A DNA stretch of 45,589 nucleotides from Clostridia bacterium (GCA_017621705.1 JAGASR010000016.1:1-45589); one strand, 5' to 3'; shown: positions 8,699 to 18,650, counted from the first letter of the stretch. The notes: generated by a model from the sequence alone, not told the origin. A program made the numbers and translations.

Positions 8699-9562
8699 TT
8701 ACAACCAAAGATCGGATACAAACGGGACAAGCGCAGTGATCGCGGAATACCCTATCCAACTGCAAAGATTTGCAACGACAGCATAAACGCTGCGGCGGAC
8801 TTTGCTTTTATCTTTAAACAGAAATACGTACGCCAACGCTTCGATCGCTATAATTATCAGCTCAACGAACGGCAAAACCGCAAGGTTTATAAAAAATACA
8901 CCCATAGAGGGGTAATTGATCGCATAAACGACCGTCAGAACGATCTGCGTTGCAAAGTTTACAGCTAAAAAAGAAATGAGATTTTTCTTAACGGAAAAAC
9001 CGAAAAGAAGAAGTATTATAAATTCTATAATTATCGTCGGGATAAAAGTAGAGAAAAACTGAGAAATATATCTGACAAGCGGTTGACCTTTACTCTCAAG
9101 CGAAAACGTCTGAAAATCAAGGATATATTCCGCCTGATACTCTTTTTTCTCTACAGCTTCGGAAACATAGACAGCGCCTGACTTTGTAACGGCAATGACC
9201 TTTACAGTATCGGGAATGCCGTAATACGAAAAGACGTGTTTCATTCTTTCGCCATCGGGTGTACCTGTTATTTTTCCGAATATCGGGATCGCGGAGCCGT
9301 ATGAAAGGGCGGCGCGCAATCCGTTTTCGTTATATTCCCGCAGAACCGCGAGCATTGATGGGTCAAGAGAAGCGATCTCGTCTTCCGTAAGGGTATTATT
9401 CGGCTGTTCTTCTTCGATGAGAAGGTCGAGATAATATTCTTCTTCGGGCGCATTTTCGACATAAACGGTTATCGACGGTTTCGGGCCTGTATCGGCAGAG
9501 AGAGGAACCGTCAAACCAAAAGCAAAAACAACGACAAGTAAAAACAAGATAAACCGTTTCAT
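8699..9562 (-). CDS. Exported/membrane protein of unknown function
   Basis: 287 residues; I do not recognise the family with certainty. Residues 1-24 are a signal peptide (MKRFILFLLVVVFAFGLTV, cleavage near SAD). A soluble extracellular domain of ~140 residues follows, rich in Glu and Tyr, with an 'EEYYLDLLIEEE' stretch. Four hydrophobic helices (roughly 160-180, 188-208, 213-240, 255-278) then form a membrane domain. The arrangement resembles small Clostridial membrane proteins with an N-terminal extracytoplasmic sensor-like domain. The start is set by AAAGGAGG seven bases before ATG 9562. It follows valS by 36 bases and precedes the aldo/keto reductase by 22 bases. Confidence 0.7.
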   Translation of the reverse strand: MKRFILFLLVVVFAFGLTVPLSADTGPKPSITVYVENAPEEEYYLDLLIEEEQPNNTLTEDEIASLDPSMLAVLREYNENGLRAALSYGSAIPIFGKITGTPDGERMKHVFSYYGIPDTVKVIAVTKSGAVYVSEAVEKKEYQAEYILDFQTFSLESKGQPLVRYISQFFSTFIPTIIIEFIILLLFGFSVKKNLISFLAVNFATQIVLTVVYAINYPSMGVFFINLAVLPFVELIIIAIEALAYVFLFKDKSKVRRSVYAVVANLCSWIGYSAITALVPFVSDLWL

Positions 9563-9598
9563 ATTGACCTCCTTTACGGTTCTGCGGAAACGCAAAAT

Positions 9599-12226
9599 TT
9601 ACTGAAGATCGGAAAGAACTTTGAGGGTGTTTTCGAGAAGGCCGACATAGGATACACGTTTAGCCTTTTCTTCATCGACAACTTTCGCAGGAGCTTTAGA
9701 GACAAATCCTTCGTTTGAAAGTTTCTTATCAATACGTGCGATCTCGCCCTCGAGACGTTCTTTTTCTTTCATGAGACGTGCTCTTTCTTTTTCAACGTCA
9801 ACGAGTTCGCCCATGGGAATATACGCTTTCGCATCGGAGCTGAGAGCGGTCGCAGTTTTTTCGAGAGATACATTTTCGTTGATCTTGATCTCGGAAGCGC
9901 CTGCGAGACGTTTTAAGAATTCAGCGCCGCGAGCGTATTCTTCGGGGTTTTCGGTCTCGATATAAAGGCTGGTCTTCTTGGACGCGGGAACGTTCATATC
10001 GATACGGAGCTGACGGATATTCTTGATAAGAGCTTTAACGTTTTCCATAGCGGCAGCATCAGCAGGGAAAGAAAGCTTTTCATCGTATTCGGGATACGGA
10101 GCGATGACGAGAGCTTCACCTTCGTGCGGAATTGTCTGCCAGATTTCTTCGGTAATGAAGGGCATAAAGGGGTGAAGAAGCGCGAGAGTTCCGTTAAGAA
10201 CGTAGCAAACGACATTCTGTGCGGATTTCTTCGTTTCTTCATTGGTATTGGTCTCGAAAAGACGAGGCTTAACGAGCTCGATATACCAGTCGCAAAGATC
10301 GTCCCAAACGAAATCGTAAAGTTTCTGAGCGGCAACGCCGAGCTCGTATTTATCGAGATTTTCGCGGACTTCTTTTACGCAGTTATTGAATTCGGTGAGG
10401 ATCCATTTATCTTCAAGTTCGAGTTTTTCGGGGATTTCGGCATGGTCGAGGTCGATATAAGTGAGCGCAAAACGAGCCGCATTCCAGATCTTGTTTGCGA
10501 AGTTTCTGGAAGATTTGACGACTTCGTAGTAGAAACGCATATCGTTACCCGGAGAGTTACCGGTAACGAGAGTATAACGGAGAGCATCGGCGCCGTATTC
10601 GTTGATAACTTCGATCGGGTCGATACCGTTGCCGAGAGATTTGGACATTTTTCTGCCCAGAGAGTCTCTGATAAGACCGTGGAAAAGAACGTGTTCAAAC
10701 GGAGCTTTGCCGGTATGTTCAAGACCGGAGAAGATCATTCTGGAAACCCAGAAGAAGATGATATCGTAACCGGTAACGAGAACAGATGTCGGATAGAAAT
10801 AGTCGAGATCTTCGGTCTTTTCGGGCCATCCGAGAGTGGAGAACGGCCAAAGAGCGGAGGAGAACCATGTATCGAGAACGTCCTCATCCTGACGCATTTT
10901 AGCGCCGCACTTGGGACAGGTTTCGACATCGGTCTTTGAAACGATCATTTCGCCGCACTTATCGCAGTAATATGCGGGAATTCTGTGACCCCACCAGAGC
11001 TGACGTGAAACGCACCAGTCGTGGACGTTTTCCATCCAGTTCATATAGGTCTTTTCGAGACGTTCGGGGTGGAATTTTATTGTTTTATCGGTAACAACTT
11101 CCATTGCGGGTTTTGCGAGAGGTTCCATTTTAACGAACCACTGATCGGAAGTGAGGGGTTCGACGGTAGTTCCGCATCTGTAGCACTGACCGACATTATG
11201 AGAATGTTCTTCGATCTTGACGAGCCAGCCGCCTTTTTCGAGGTCTTCAACGATGCGTTTTCTTGCTTCGTAACGGTCGAGACCTTCGTAAGCACCGCCT
11301 GCGGCGTTGATGGTGGCATCGTCATTCATAACACGGATCTGTTCGAGATTATGACGCTGCCCTACGAGGAAGTCGTTGGGGTCGTGCGCGGGAGTGATCT
11401 TAACGCAACCGGTACCGAATTCTTTATCAACGTATTCATCGGCGATGACGGGGATCTCTCTTCCGACAAGGGGAAGAACGAGGGTCTTGCCGACGAGGTG
11501 AGTATATCTTTCATCTTCGGGGTTAACGGCAACAGCGGTATCGCCGAGGAGGGTTTCGGGACGGGTGGTAGCGATAACTACGTATTCGCCCTCGGAATCC
11601 TTGACGGGATAACGGATATGCCAGAAATGACCGCCCTGCTCTTCGTATTCAACTTCCGCATCAGAAAGAGCGGTCTTACAGTGGGGACACCAGTTGATGA
11701 TTCTGTGACCTCTGTAGATAAGGCCTTTTTCATAGAGGTTTACGAAAACTTCTTTAACGGCTTTCGAGCAGCCTTCGTCCATGGTAAATCTTTCTCTGGA
11801 CCAGTCGCAGGAAGAACCGAGCTTTTTGAGCTGATTGATAATACGGTTACCGTACTGTTCTTTCCACGCCCAGACACGTTCGAGGAATTTTTCGCGGCCG
11901 AGATCGTAACGGGTGAGGCCTTCTTCTTTACGGAGATTTTCTTCAACCTTGATCTGGGTCGCGATACCTGCATGGTCGGTACCGGGAAGCCAGAGAGCTT
12001 CGTAGCCGCACATACGTTTATAACGGGTAAGGATATCCTGAAGGGTCTCGTCAAAAGCGTGACCCATATGGAGCTGACCTGTGACGTTTGGCGGAGGAAT
12101 AACGATAGTAAACGGTTTTTTATCTTTGTTTACATTTGCCTTGAAGTAGTTATTGGAAACCCAGAAATCGTATATACGGTCCTCTACTTCTCGGGGGTTA
12201 TAGTTTTTTTCAAGTTCTTTTTTCAT
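9599..12226 (-). CDS. valS: Valyl-tRNA synthetase
   Basis: A class I synthetase of 875 residues that charges tRNA-Val. The HIGH motif appears as HMGH in [16 protein letters not shown]; the KMSKS motif is [11 protein letters not shown]. An editing domain lies between, and zinc-binding cysteine pairs (CDKCGE, CPKCGAK) appear in the middle. The C-terminal ~70 residues form the expected Lys/Glu-rich coiled coil ([17 protein letters not shown]). The start could be ATG 12226 (family-like [11 protein letters not shown]) or the ATG at 12238 four codons earlier; neither has a strong Shine-Dalgarno. It is 54 bases downstream of tyrS, with no room for a T-box leader. Confidence 0.97.
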   Translation of the reverse strand: MKKELEKNYNPREVEDRIYDFWVSNNYFKANVNKDKKPFTIVIPPPNVTGQLHMGHAFDETLQDILTRYKRMCGYEALWLPGTDHAGIATQIKVEENLRKEEGLTRYDLGREKFLERVWAWKEQYGNRIINQLKKLGSSCDWSRERFTMDEGCSKAVKEVFVNLYEKGLIYRGHRIINWCPHCKTALSDAEVEYEEQGGHFWHIRYPVKDSEGEYVVIATTRPETLLGDTAVAVNPEDERYTHLVGKTLVLPLVGREIPVIADEYVDKEFGTGCVKITPAHDPNDFLVGQRHNLEQIRVMNDDATINAAGGAYEGLDRYEARKRIVEDLEKGGWLVKIEEHSHNVGQCYRCGTTVEPLTSDQWFVKMEPLAKPAMEVVTDKTIKFHPERLEKTYMNWMENVHDWCVSRQLWWGHRIPAYYCDKCGEMIVSKTDVETCPKCGAKMRQDEDVLDTWFSSALWPFSTLGWPEKTEDLDYFYPTSVLVTGYDIIFFWVSRMIFSGLEHTGKAPFEHVLFHGLIRDSLGRKMSKSLGNGIDPIEVINEYGADALRYTLVTGNSPGNDMRFYYEVVKSSRNFANKIWNAARFALTYIDLDHAEIPEKLELEDKWILTEFNNCVKEVRENLDKYELGVAAQKLYDFVWDDLCDWYIELVKPRLFETNTNEETKKSAQNVVCYVLNGTLALLHPFMPFITEEIWQTIPHEGEALVIAPYPEYDEKLSFPADAAAMENVKALIKNIRQLRIDMNVPASKKTSLYIETENPEEYARGAEFLKRLAGASEIKINENVSLEKTATALSSDAKAYIPMGELVDVEKERARLMKEKERLEGEIARIDKKLSNEGFVSKAPAKVVDEEKAKRVSYVGLLENTLKVLSDLQ

Positions 12227-12280
12227 ATATATTACCATTGCTTTCTTTTACGAAATGCATCCTTATTATATATAGGTTAA

Positions 12281-13501
12281 TTACTTAACGATAACTTTGA
12301 TAAACGATTTTTTGCCTTTTTTGACGATTGCGCCGTTGATCTCTTCCATGGAGAAAGAAGTGGTAGCGCCTTCGACGAGGTTATCGGCAACGAAGATACC
12401 TTTCTGATCGACAAGTCTTCTTGCTTCGCCTTTGGAGGGAGCCTGCTTTGTTTTAACGAGAAGATCAGCGATAGCTATGCGGCCTTCTGCATTGAAATCT
12501 GCGGCGGTAAGTTCAACGGTGGGAGCATTCGCGCCTGCATTGCCGGAGAAGAGAGATCTTGCGGTCTGCTGAGCTTTTTCTGCTTCTTCATCCCCGTGAA
12601 CGAGTTTTGTGAGCTCGTATGCGAGGATTTCTTTCTTTTCGTTGATTCTGCTGTCTTCCCAGTTTTCCATTTCATCGATGGTTTCGATGGGAAGGAAGGT
12701 GAGCATACGGATACATTTCATAACGTCTGCGTCGCCTACGTTTCTCCAGTACTGGTAGAAGTCGTACGGAGAAGTCTTTTCGGGGTCAAGCCATACTGCG
12801 TTGCCTGCGGTCTTACCCATCTTTTTGCCCTGAGAGTCTGTAAGGAGGGTGATAGTCATGGCATTTGCATCTTTACCGAGTTTACGACGGATAAGTTCGG
12901 TACCGCCGAGCATATTGGACCACTGGTCATCGCCGCCGAACTGAAGGTTACAGTCGTAATTCTTGTAGAGATAGTAGAAGTCGTAGGACTGCATGATCAT
13001 GTAGTTGAATTCGAGGAACGAAAGACCTTTTTCCATTCTCTGCTTGTAACATTCTGCGCGAAGCATATTGTTTACAGAGAAGCAAGCACCGACTTCGCGG
13101 AGCATATCGACGTAATTGAGGTTGAGAAGCCAGTCTGCATTATTGATCATCATGGCTTTATCTTCACCGAATTCGATGAATTTTTCCATCTGACGTTTGA
13201 AGCATTCTGCATTGTGGTCGATATCTTCTTTGGTGAGCATTTTTCTCATGTCGGTACGGCCCGAGGGGTCGCCGATCATGGTAGTGCCGCCGCCGATAAG
13301 AGCGATGGGTTTATTGCCTGCCATCTGGAGTCTTTTCATGAGAGTGAGCGCCATGAAATGACCTGCGGTAAGGCTGTCTGCCGTGCAGTCAAAACCGATA
13401 TAGAATTTTGCTTTGCCGTTATTTACCAGTTCTCTGATTTCTTCTTCGTTGGTTACCTGTGCAATCAAGCCTCTTCTTTGAAGCTCTTCATAGATCTGCA
13501 T
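12281..13501 (-). CDS. tyrS: Tyrosyl-tRNA synthetase
   Basis: A 406-residue class I synthetase for tRNA-Tyr. Visible hallmarks are the N-terminal GFDCTADSLTAGHF motif (HIGH equivalent), GDPSGRTDMR, the tyrosine pocket QSYDFYYL and QFGGDDQWSNM, and the KMSKS-type loop KKMGKTAGNAVWLD. The C-terminal ~65 residues form an S4 RNA-binding domain (KTKQAPSKGEARRLVDQKG). AAGGAGAG lies nine bases upstream of the ATG. It sits 33 bases after recN, where Bacillus has spoIVB and spo0A. No T-box leader is visible. Confidence 0.97.
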   Translation of the reverse strand: MQIYEELQRRGLIAQVTNEEEIRELVNNGKAKFYIGFDCTADSLTAGHFMALTLMKRLQMAGNKPIALIGGGTTMIGDPSGRTDMRKMLTKEDIDHNAECFKRQMEKFIEFGEDKAMMINNADWLLNLNYVDMLREVGACFSVNNMLRAECYKQRMEKGLSFLEFNYMIMQSYDFYYLYKNYDCNLQFGGDDQWSNMLGGTELIRRKLGKDANAMTITLLTDSQGKKMGKTAGNAVWLDPEKTSPYDFYQYWRNVGDADVMKCIRMLTFLPIETIDEMENWEDSRINEKKEILAYELTKLVHGDEEAEKAQQTARSLFSGNAGANAPTVELTAADFNAEGRIAIADLLVKTKQAPSKGEARRLVDQKGIFVADNLVEGATTSFSMEEINGAIVKKGKKSFIKVIVK

Positions 13502-13534
13502 TGTGATCTCTCCTTAATATATTCAAATAAAATT

Positions 13535-15190
13535 TCAATCTGATTTTTTGACCATTTCCCTTGCCGTTTCGAGAAGCGCGGGAGTGATATTATCGCCGCC
13601 CATTATACGGGCAAGCTCGTTTATTCTGTCTTCACCCGAAAGCGGAGTGACGCTGGTATAAGTACGTTCGTCTCGACTTTCTTTTTTGATAATAAAGTGG
13701 TTATCGCCCTCTGCCGCAATTTGCGCAAGGTGCGTGACGACTATTACCTGACCCGAAGAGGACATCTGCTTGAGTTTGACCGCGATCTTATGCGCCGCCC
13801 TGCCGCTGACACCCGTATCGATTTCGTCAAAGACGAGCGTTCCGGCGCCGTCTTTTGACAGGATATTTTTTATTGCAAGCATTATTCTCGAAAGTTCGCC
13901 GCCGGATGCGATTTTCGCAAGCGGACGGAGTTCTTCGCCGACGTTTGTTGAAATAAGGAATTCGACTTCGTCAGCCCCGTCTTTTTCCTGTTCCTTTGAA
14001 AGGATGCTGACTGAAAAACGGACTTTCGGCATATCAAGAAAGACAAGCTCGCCTGTGACTGCCTTTTCGAGACGTTCTGCGGCTTTTTTTCTGTTTTCGG
14101 TAAGTTTTTTTGCCGAGATATCGAGCTGAGACTGCGCTGAGACGAGCTCAACCTGAAGTTTTTTGATCTTCTCGTCCGAGAATTCTATATTTTCAAGCTC
14201 TTCTCGGGCTTTCTCGAGAAATTCGAGCATTTCCTCGACCGTATTGCCGTATTTTTTACGGAAACTTTTAATAAGATCGAGTCTTGTTTCGACCTGCTCG
14301 AGCTCGGATTCGTCGTCATCTATATTATCCGCAAAACGTGAAACTTCATCTGCGAGATCGTCAAGCTCCGCAAAAAGATCGTTCATTCTTTCAGCGAGTT
14401 TTTCGGCATCTTCGTCAAAACGAGAAATATATGAAAGCTCGTTCTGAGCTGTCGCCGCAAGATCACGAACACTCACTTCACTGCCGCAAAGTGCTTCGCG
14501 CGCGGCGTAAATGCCCTTGATGACTTTTTCGCGGTTCGCAAGAGAAAGTCTTCTTTTTTCGAGGATCTCATCCTCCCCTACCGTCAGATCCGCGGCTTCG
14601 AGTTCGTTGACCTGATAGCGAAGGATATCCGTTCTCATTGCTTTTTCGCGTTCGTCAAAAGAAAGGGAGTCTATTTGTTTTTTAATGTTTTTTACGCGTA
14701 AATATTTTTCGTGATAATCGTTTTTCTCGGTTTCATTCATTGCGAAGGAATCGAGAAAAGAAAGGTGCGTTGACGGGTCGGAAAGAGCCGCGTTATCGTG
14801 CTGACCGTGGATATTTATAAGATTTTTACCGAGGTCACGGAGCATTGCGGCAGTTATCTGTCTGCCGTTTGCGCGTGCAGCGCTTCGTCCGTCGGATGAA
14901 ACTTCTCTTGAAATGATAAGTTCGCCGTCGCTTACATCCACGCCGAATTCCTCCGCGAGAGCCTTGACCGTCGGATGAAGATCTTCAAACGATGCGGAAA
15001 CGAACGCTTTTTTGCAGCCCGTTCTTATGACCTCGCGGTTCGTTCTTCCGCCGAGGATCATATTGATCGCATCGATAATCATACTTTTGCCGGCGCCGGT
15101 CTCACCCGTAAGAACGGAAAGACCTGTCGGAAACGATATATCTGCGGATTCGATGACCGCTATATTTTCGATATGAAGCGAGGAAAGCAT
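13535..15190 (-). CDS. recN: DNA repair protein RecN
   Basis: 551 residues, SMC-like ATPase of double-strand break repair. The N-terminal Walker A is TGETGAGKS in SVLTGETGAGKSMIIDA. A long central coiled coil (~150-350) is rich in Glu/Leu/Arg. The C-terminal half contains the ABC signature ASGGELSRIMLAIK and the Walker B segment TLVFDEIDTGVSG, followed by VVTHLAQIA. The ATG at 15190 is seven bases after GGGAGG and matches the usual MLxxLxIxNIAVIE opening; an in-frame start seven codons upstream is rejected. It follows argR by 24 bases, as in most Firmicutes. Confidence 0.97.
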   Translation of the reverse strand: MLSSLHIENIAVIESADISFPTGLSVLTGETGAGKSMIIDAINMILGGRTNREVIRTGCKKAFVSASFEDLHPTVKALAEEFGVDVSDGELIISREVSSDGRSAARANGRQITAAMLRDLGKNLINIHGQHDNAALSDPSTHLSFLDSFAMNETEKNDYHEKYLRVKNIKKQIDSLSFDEREKAMRTDILRYQVNELEAADLTVGEDEILEKRRLSLANREKVIKGIYAAREALCGSEVSVRDLAATAQNELSYISRFDEDAEKLAERMNDLFAELDDLADEVSRFADNIDDDESELEQVETRLDLIKSFRKKYGNTVEEMLEFLEKAREELENIEFSDEKIKKLQVELVSAQSQLDISAKKLTENRKKAAERLEKAVTGELVFLDMPKVRFSVSILSKEQEKDGADEVEFLISTNVGEELRPLAKIASGGELSRIMLAIKNILSKDGAGTLVFDEIDTGVSGRAAHKIAVKLKQMSSSGQVIVVTHLAQIAAEGDNHFIIKKESRDERTYTSVTPLSGEDRINELARIMGGDNITPALLETAREMVKKSD

Positions 15191-15214
15191 TGATTTACCT
15201 CCCAAACACAAAAC

Positions 15215-15682
15215 TTACATACTGATCGTATCTTTAATATTATCAACGATCTTTTTGGCAAGAGTATTATCGCGGGCAGCAAGGAAGATAGTGTCGTCGC
15301 CTGCGATTGAACCGATAACATCATCACGTTCGAGAGAGTCGATCGCCGCGCAAACGCCCTGCGCCATGCCCGAATAGCATTTTACGATAACGAGATTCTG
15401 AGCCTGCTCGACGGAGATTATGCCCTCTCTCATTATTCCGAGGAACTTTGCGGGGAGCAAAGGCTGGGATGAATTCGAAGTTGAGGGAAGAGAATATCTG
15501 TATTTATTATCACTTGTAAGAGTTTTTACGAGCTGAAGCTCTTTGATATCGCGGGAGATGGTAGCCTGAGTTGCGTTAAATCCGGCTTCATTGAGTCTCG
15601 CGGTAAGCTCGTCCTGAGTTTCTATCTGTTCTGTACGGACGATATCGATTATTTTTGAATGTCTTCTGTTTTTCTGTTTCAT
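15215..15682 (-). CDS. argR: Arginine repressor ArgR
   Basis: 155 residues. The N-terminal winged helix (RRHSKIIDIVRTEQIETQDE, then ATQATISRDIKELQLVK) binds ARG boxes; the C-terminal domain forms the arginine-binding hexamer, with conserved GMAQGVCAAID and GSIAGDDTIFLA. It represses arginine synthesis and induces catabolism. It occupies the standard slot between nadK (12-base gap) and recN. No arginine genes lie in this window, so its targets are elsewhere. Confidence 0.96.
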   Translation of the reverse strand: MKQKNRRHSKIIDIVRTEQIETQDELTARLNEAGFNATQATISRDIKELQLVKTLTSDNKYRYSLPSTSNSSQPLLPAKFLGIMREGIISVEQAQNLVIVKCYSGMAQGVCAAIDSLERDDVIGSIAGDDTIFLAARDNTLAKKIVDNIKDTISM

Positions 15683-15694
15683 TATATTCTTCCC

Positions 15695-16504
15695 TCAATG
15701 TATTTTTTTTGAAAGTATATTATAAAATGAATTGGATTCAAATCTGATAAGTTTAAGAAGGAACGGGGATCTTGTTACTTTGACGGTCGCACCGTCGGGC
15801 AGAGTGTACCCTTCGCCGCCGTCTGAATAAATACGGACTGGGCCTGCATCTCTCGAAGAACAACAAACGGAGAGCAACGCATCGTCACGGAAAAGAATGG
15901 GACGTGCGTTTAAGGTGTGGGCGCAGATCGGGGTTACGATGAGAGCTCTGTGCGCAGGATCGACAATCGGGCCGCCTGCGGAAAGAGAGTAAGCGGTGGA
16001 ACCGGTGGGAGTCGAAAAGATAAGTCCGTCGGCTCTGTAATCGGCGACATGATAACCGTCGCACGAAAGATCCATATCAACAAGCTTGAGGACGGCATCG
16101 TGAGTTACGACAACATCGTTCAAGGCATAAAATTCTTTTTTCCCATCGGGCAACGAAACGGAAGCCTTGATCATTATTCTGTTTTCGACGGTATAATCGC
16201 CCGAGACGAGTCTGGAAAGTGACTGTATTCCGTCGAGTTCAAGTTCGGCAAGATAACCGAGATTGCCTTTGTTTACGCCGACTACGGGGCAGCCGCTTTT
16301 CGCGGCAACGTGAGCAATACCGAGGATAGTTCCGTCACCGCCGACAGTCACGACAGCATCGCAGTCGGTTATAACCTTAGAAAGCGTTTCGGCAGAGGAG
16401 CATATCGCGCATTCCGCGCCGAGAGACGAAAGGCAATTTACGATCTTATCGGTTGCGGAAAGGTCGCAGTCACGCGCCTTATTCGTCATGACAGCAAATC
16501 TCAT
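15695..16504 (-). CDS. nadK: NAD kinase
   Basis: 269 residues. This family makes NADP by phosphorylating NAD. The ATP/NAD motif VTVGGDGTILGIAH (GGDGT at ~55-59) and the second Gly/Asn segment GVNKGNLGYLAEL are clear, as are the NDVVVTH loop and the nucleotide-binding DGLIFSTPTGSTAYSLSAGG block. An ATG start follows GGGGGTGTACCG. It lies between tlyA (15-base gap) and argR, the usual Clostridia order. Confidence 0.96.
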   Translation of the reverse strand: MRFAVMTNKARDCDLSATDKIVNCLSSLGAECAICSSAETLSKVITDCDAVVTVGGDGTILGIAHVAAKSGCPVVGVNKGNLGYLAELELDGIQSLSRLVSGDYTVENRIMIKASVSLPDGKKEFYALNDVVVTHDAVLKLVDMDLSCDGYHVADYRADGLIFSTPTGSTAYSLSAGGPIVDPAHRALIVTPICAHTLNARPILFRDDALLSVCCSSRDAGPVRIYSDGGEGYTLPDGATVKVTRSPFLLKLIRFESNSFYNILSKKIH

Positions 16505-16519
16505 CGGTACACCCCCTGT

Positions 16520-17233
16520 TTATTTTAATCTGATATGGAAAAGAAATTCTTTGTTGCCGTCTCCGCCGAGAATGGGAGAGACATCCTGAGATGCGATAGA
16601 GAAGCCTTCGTTTTGCGCAAAAAGCGTAAAATCCGAAATAAGGGCTTCATGTATTTTCGGATCTTTGATGACACCGTTTTTCACCTTCTTGCCGTATTCG
16701 AACTGCGGCTTGAAAAGGCACACGATATCTGTATTTTCGTCCGAGAATTTTTTCATGGACGGAAGGACGAGTTTCAGAGAGATAAACGAAACATCGCAGG
16801 TGATAATTCCCACTTTGCCTGTCGTTTCTTCCGAAAGGGTATTGATATGAACGCCTTCCAGATTTACGACGCGAGGATCATTACGAAGTTTTTCGGCAAG
16901 CTGACCGTGACCTACATCTACGGCAAAGACTTTTTTCGCACCGTTCTGCAGCAGACAGTCCGTAAAACCGCCGGTAGAAGCGCCGATATCGAGCGCAGTC
17001 TTATCCGTAACGTCTATATTAAAAACATCAAGGGCGCGTTCGAGCTTGAGCCCGCCGCGCCCGACATAGCGAAGTGAGTCGTTTATCCCGACATTTTCGT
17101 CGCCGTTTATCTCGTAACCTGCTTTTGTGACAGGGACACCGTTTACGGTAACATCACCGTTTTTTATAAGAGAACGGGCGTACTCACGGCTTTTTAATGA
17201 AAAAGTATTAAAAACATAAATATCGAGACGCAT
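16520..17233 (-). CDS. tlyA: TlyA-family rRNA 2'-O-methyltransferase
   Basis: 237 residues: an N-terminal S4 domain (~1-60, SREYARSLIKNGDVTVNG) fused to a Rossmann-fold FtsJ-like methyltransferase. Motif I is LDIGASTGGFTDCLL; CDVSFISLKLVLPS and LFKPQFEYGKK carry the other active-site residues. TlyA methylates 16S and/or 23S rRNA ribose in bacteria; in Firmicutes it is often annotated as a hemolysin, which is a historic mislabel. The start overlaps the stop of oapA by one base, implying translational coupling. Confidence 0.93.
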   Translation of the reverse strand: MRLDIYVFNTFSLKSREYARSLIKNGDVTVNGVPVTKAGYEINGDENVGINDSLRYVGRGGLKLERALDVFNIDVTDKTALDIGASTGGFTDCLLQNGAKKVFAVDVGHGQLAEKLRNDPRVVNLEGVHINTLSEETTGKVGIITCDVSFISLKLVLPSMKKFSDENTDIVCLFKPQFEYGKKVKNGVIKDPKIHEALISDFTLFAQNEGFSIASQDVSPILGGDGNKEFLFHIRLK

Positions 17234-17904
17234 TATTTTTTCTTTTTATTGTCAAACACGCGTTCGGGAACAAAAAAGCAGATAACGCGTGCGACGGCAT
17301 AAATTATTTTATCGCTGAAAGCAATGGCAATATTTTTGCCGACAGCCTTCGCACCGACAGTCAGTGACGCGGTGAGCGCAGTACAAATAAGAATAACAAG
17401 AAACTCATTCCAACTGAACGCCGAGGAAAGTTCAACAGCAAGAACAGAGCACATCGTACCGCTTATGACACCGCAGATATCGCCGATAACGTCATTGCAG
17501 AAATTTGAAACAGCGGGCGCTTTCGATATAAGGGAAAGAGCCGTCTTTGCGCCGACAACTTTTTTAGCGGCCATTGAGTTGAACGATTTCGGTTCAACGG
17601 ACATGATAGCCGTTCCGATAAGGTCGAAGAAAACGCCGAGGAAAATAAACAGAACGAGAACGAGAAGTGCGACCCACAGATTAACTTCGGAAAGTACGCT
17701 TTTTGAAAGATACGACATCACGAACGAAATGCTGAATGTCAACACTAAGATCTTCATCGTCCAGCCCCAGTTTATGAGGCTTTTCTTTTTCTCTTTCGGT
17801 TTCGGTTTTTCTTTTTTATCGATCGTCGGTTCTTTTACGGAAAGATCTTCCGTATTTTTAGTTTCAATTACCTGGTTAGGTCGGGGCTTGTCGCCGGAGT
17901 CCAT
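17233..17904 (-). CDS. oapA: OLE RNA-associated membrane protein OapA
   Basis: 223 residues. A cytoplasmic N-terminal tail (~1-45) ends in a strongly basic Lys/Pro-rich block (KKEKPKPKEKKK). Four hydrophobic helices follow at about 51-67, 76-95, 139-157 and 166-184, with a DUF21-like segment between helices 2 and 3. Acidic residues with the spacing D138-x3-D142-x2-G145 sit at the start of helix 3. OapA is the small basic membrane protein that binds OLE RNA and brings it to the membrane. Identification rests on position (directly downstream of the large RNA, directly upstream of tlyA), topology and charge. The tail is longer than I remember for Bacillus OapA. An alternative is a generic DUF21 (CNNM-like) protein without RNA partner, but the context makes that unlikely. 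Confidence 0.85.
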   Translation of the reverse strand: MDSGDKPRPNQVIETKNTEDLSVKEPTIDKKEKPKPKEKKKSLINWGWTMKILVLTFSISFVMSYLSKSVLSEVNLWVALLVLVLFIFLGVFFDLIGTAIMSVEPKSFNSMAAKKVVGAKTALSLISKAPAVSNFCNDVIGDICGVISGTMCSVLAVELSSAFSWNEFLVILICTALTASLTVGAKAVGKNIAIAFSDKIIYAVARVICFFVPERVFDNKKKK

Positions 17905-18004
17905 TTTAGTTTCCCTATCTTTCTGTATATTAGTATATTATATATATAATTTAATCTGTCGCAGATCACGAAAAAACACGGTATCCGCGGCAGATATTGA
18001 TTAC

Positions 18005-18644
18005 AAGATGTGATGATAACATTCAAAGTAAATCTTACGTCTTAGGTCAAGTAGGTTTCCCCGAGAGCTTCCTTCCGTCGCCGTGAAGGAGGTTTCCCTT
18101 TAAAGCTCAAGATGCAACGTCACCGCATACATGACTTGATTGCCACTTAGCACGTACTGCAATCCCTTGAATGCAGAAATAATTTCTCAGCCTAGAAGTT
18201 TTCCTTAACCTGAACAAGTCAACTCTTAGTCTCTTTTGCAGCTTCGGTTTCATAACGCAAAAGACAATAGACCACGGCCATGGTCTAATGTCCGGCCGAT
18301 ATCCGCCGAGTCCACTCAAGACAGGCTACGACTGCATACAGCCCGTTTCTCAAGGATATAAAAGGAAACGAACCGCCTTGCAGGTTTAATCCTGAGCCGT
18401 AGCTCTTTTTTAAAATGAAGCCACGAAAACAGGTCTCCAAGGACGACGGGATCGCTGACGCATGCCATTGCGGGCGCCCGGCTGCCCCAAGGTATTCCGT
18501 TGAGGACGTAATACCTTCCTTCCAGCACTCACCCCAGACTGGGCGTAAGAAGCAAGCACAAGAAGTTTCACAGATGTGCCCTTCGGTGGATTTTTAGGCC
18601 CACCCTGGTAGTCGTATGTTCGGACTAGGATACTGTATCATCTA
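18005..18644 (-). ncRNA. ole: OLE RNA (ornate, large, extremophilic RNA)
   Basis: A ~640-nt stretch between the PAP2 and oapA genes with no plausible protein, GC-rich relative to its flanks and full of short inverted repeats. It starts seven bases after a consensus -10. The 5' end GATGATA (18642-18636) is complementary to the 3' end TATCATC (18018-18012), which would close the whole domain. OLE RNAs are ~600 nt, lie just upstream of oapA and inside the ispA-dxs-tlyA-recN region of Firmicutes, exactly as here. They form a membrane ribonucleoprotein linked to alcohol, Mg2+ and energy stress tolerance. RNase P, tmRNA, 6S and rRNA hallmarks are absent. I could not run the covariance model; borders are approximate. 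Confidence 0.85.
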
Positions 18645-18650
18645 CATTAT

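Noticed and set aside
11021..12280. 419-codon open frame opposite valS
   Set aside because: Antisense to an unmistakable valS; no ribosome-binding site or protein-like motifs.
12227..13534. T-box leader for tyrS or valS
   Set aside because: Gaps before both genes are 33 and under 60 bases, too short for a T-box, and no AGGGTGGNACCGCG-like box is visible.
18107..18528. Two overlapping ~70-codon reading frames on the minus strand within the OLE region
   Set aside because: Low-complexity odd composition, no ribosome-binding site, and they lie inside a structured RNA with its own promoter.
18005..18644. RNase P RNA, tmRNA, 6S RNA or rRNA fragment
   Set aside because: No RNase P GAGGAAAGTC-type core, no tRNA-like ends or tag reading frame of tmRNA, too long for 6S RNA, and no rRNA segments that I recognise; position next to oapA favours OLE.
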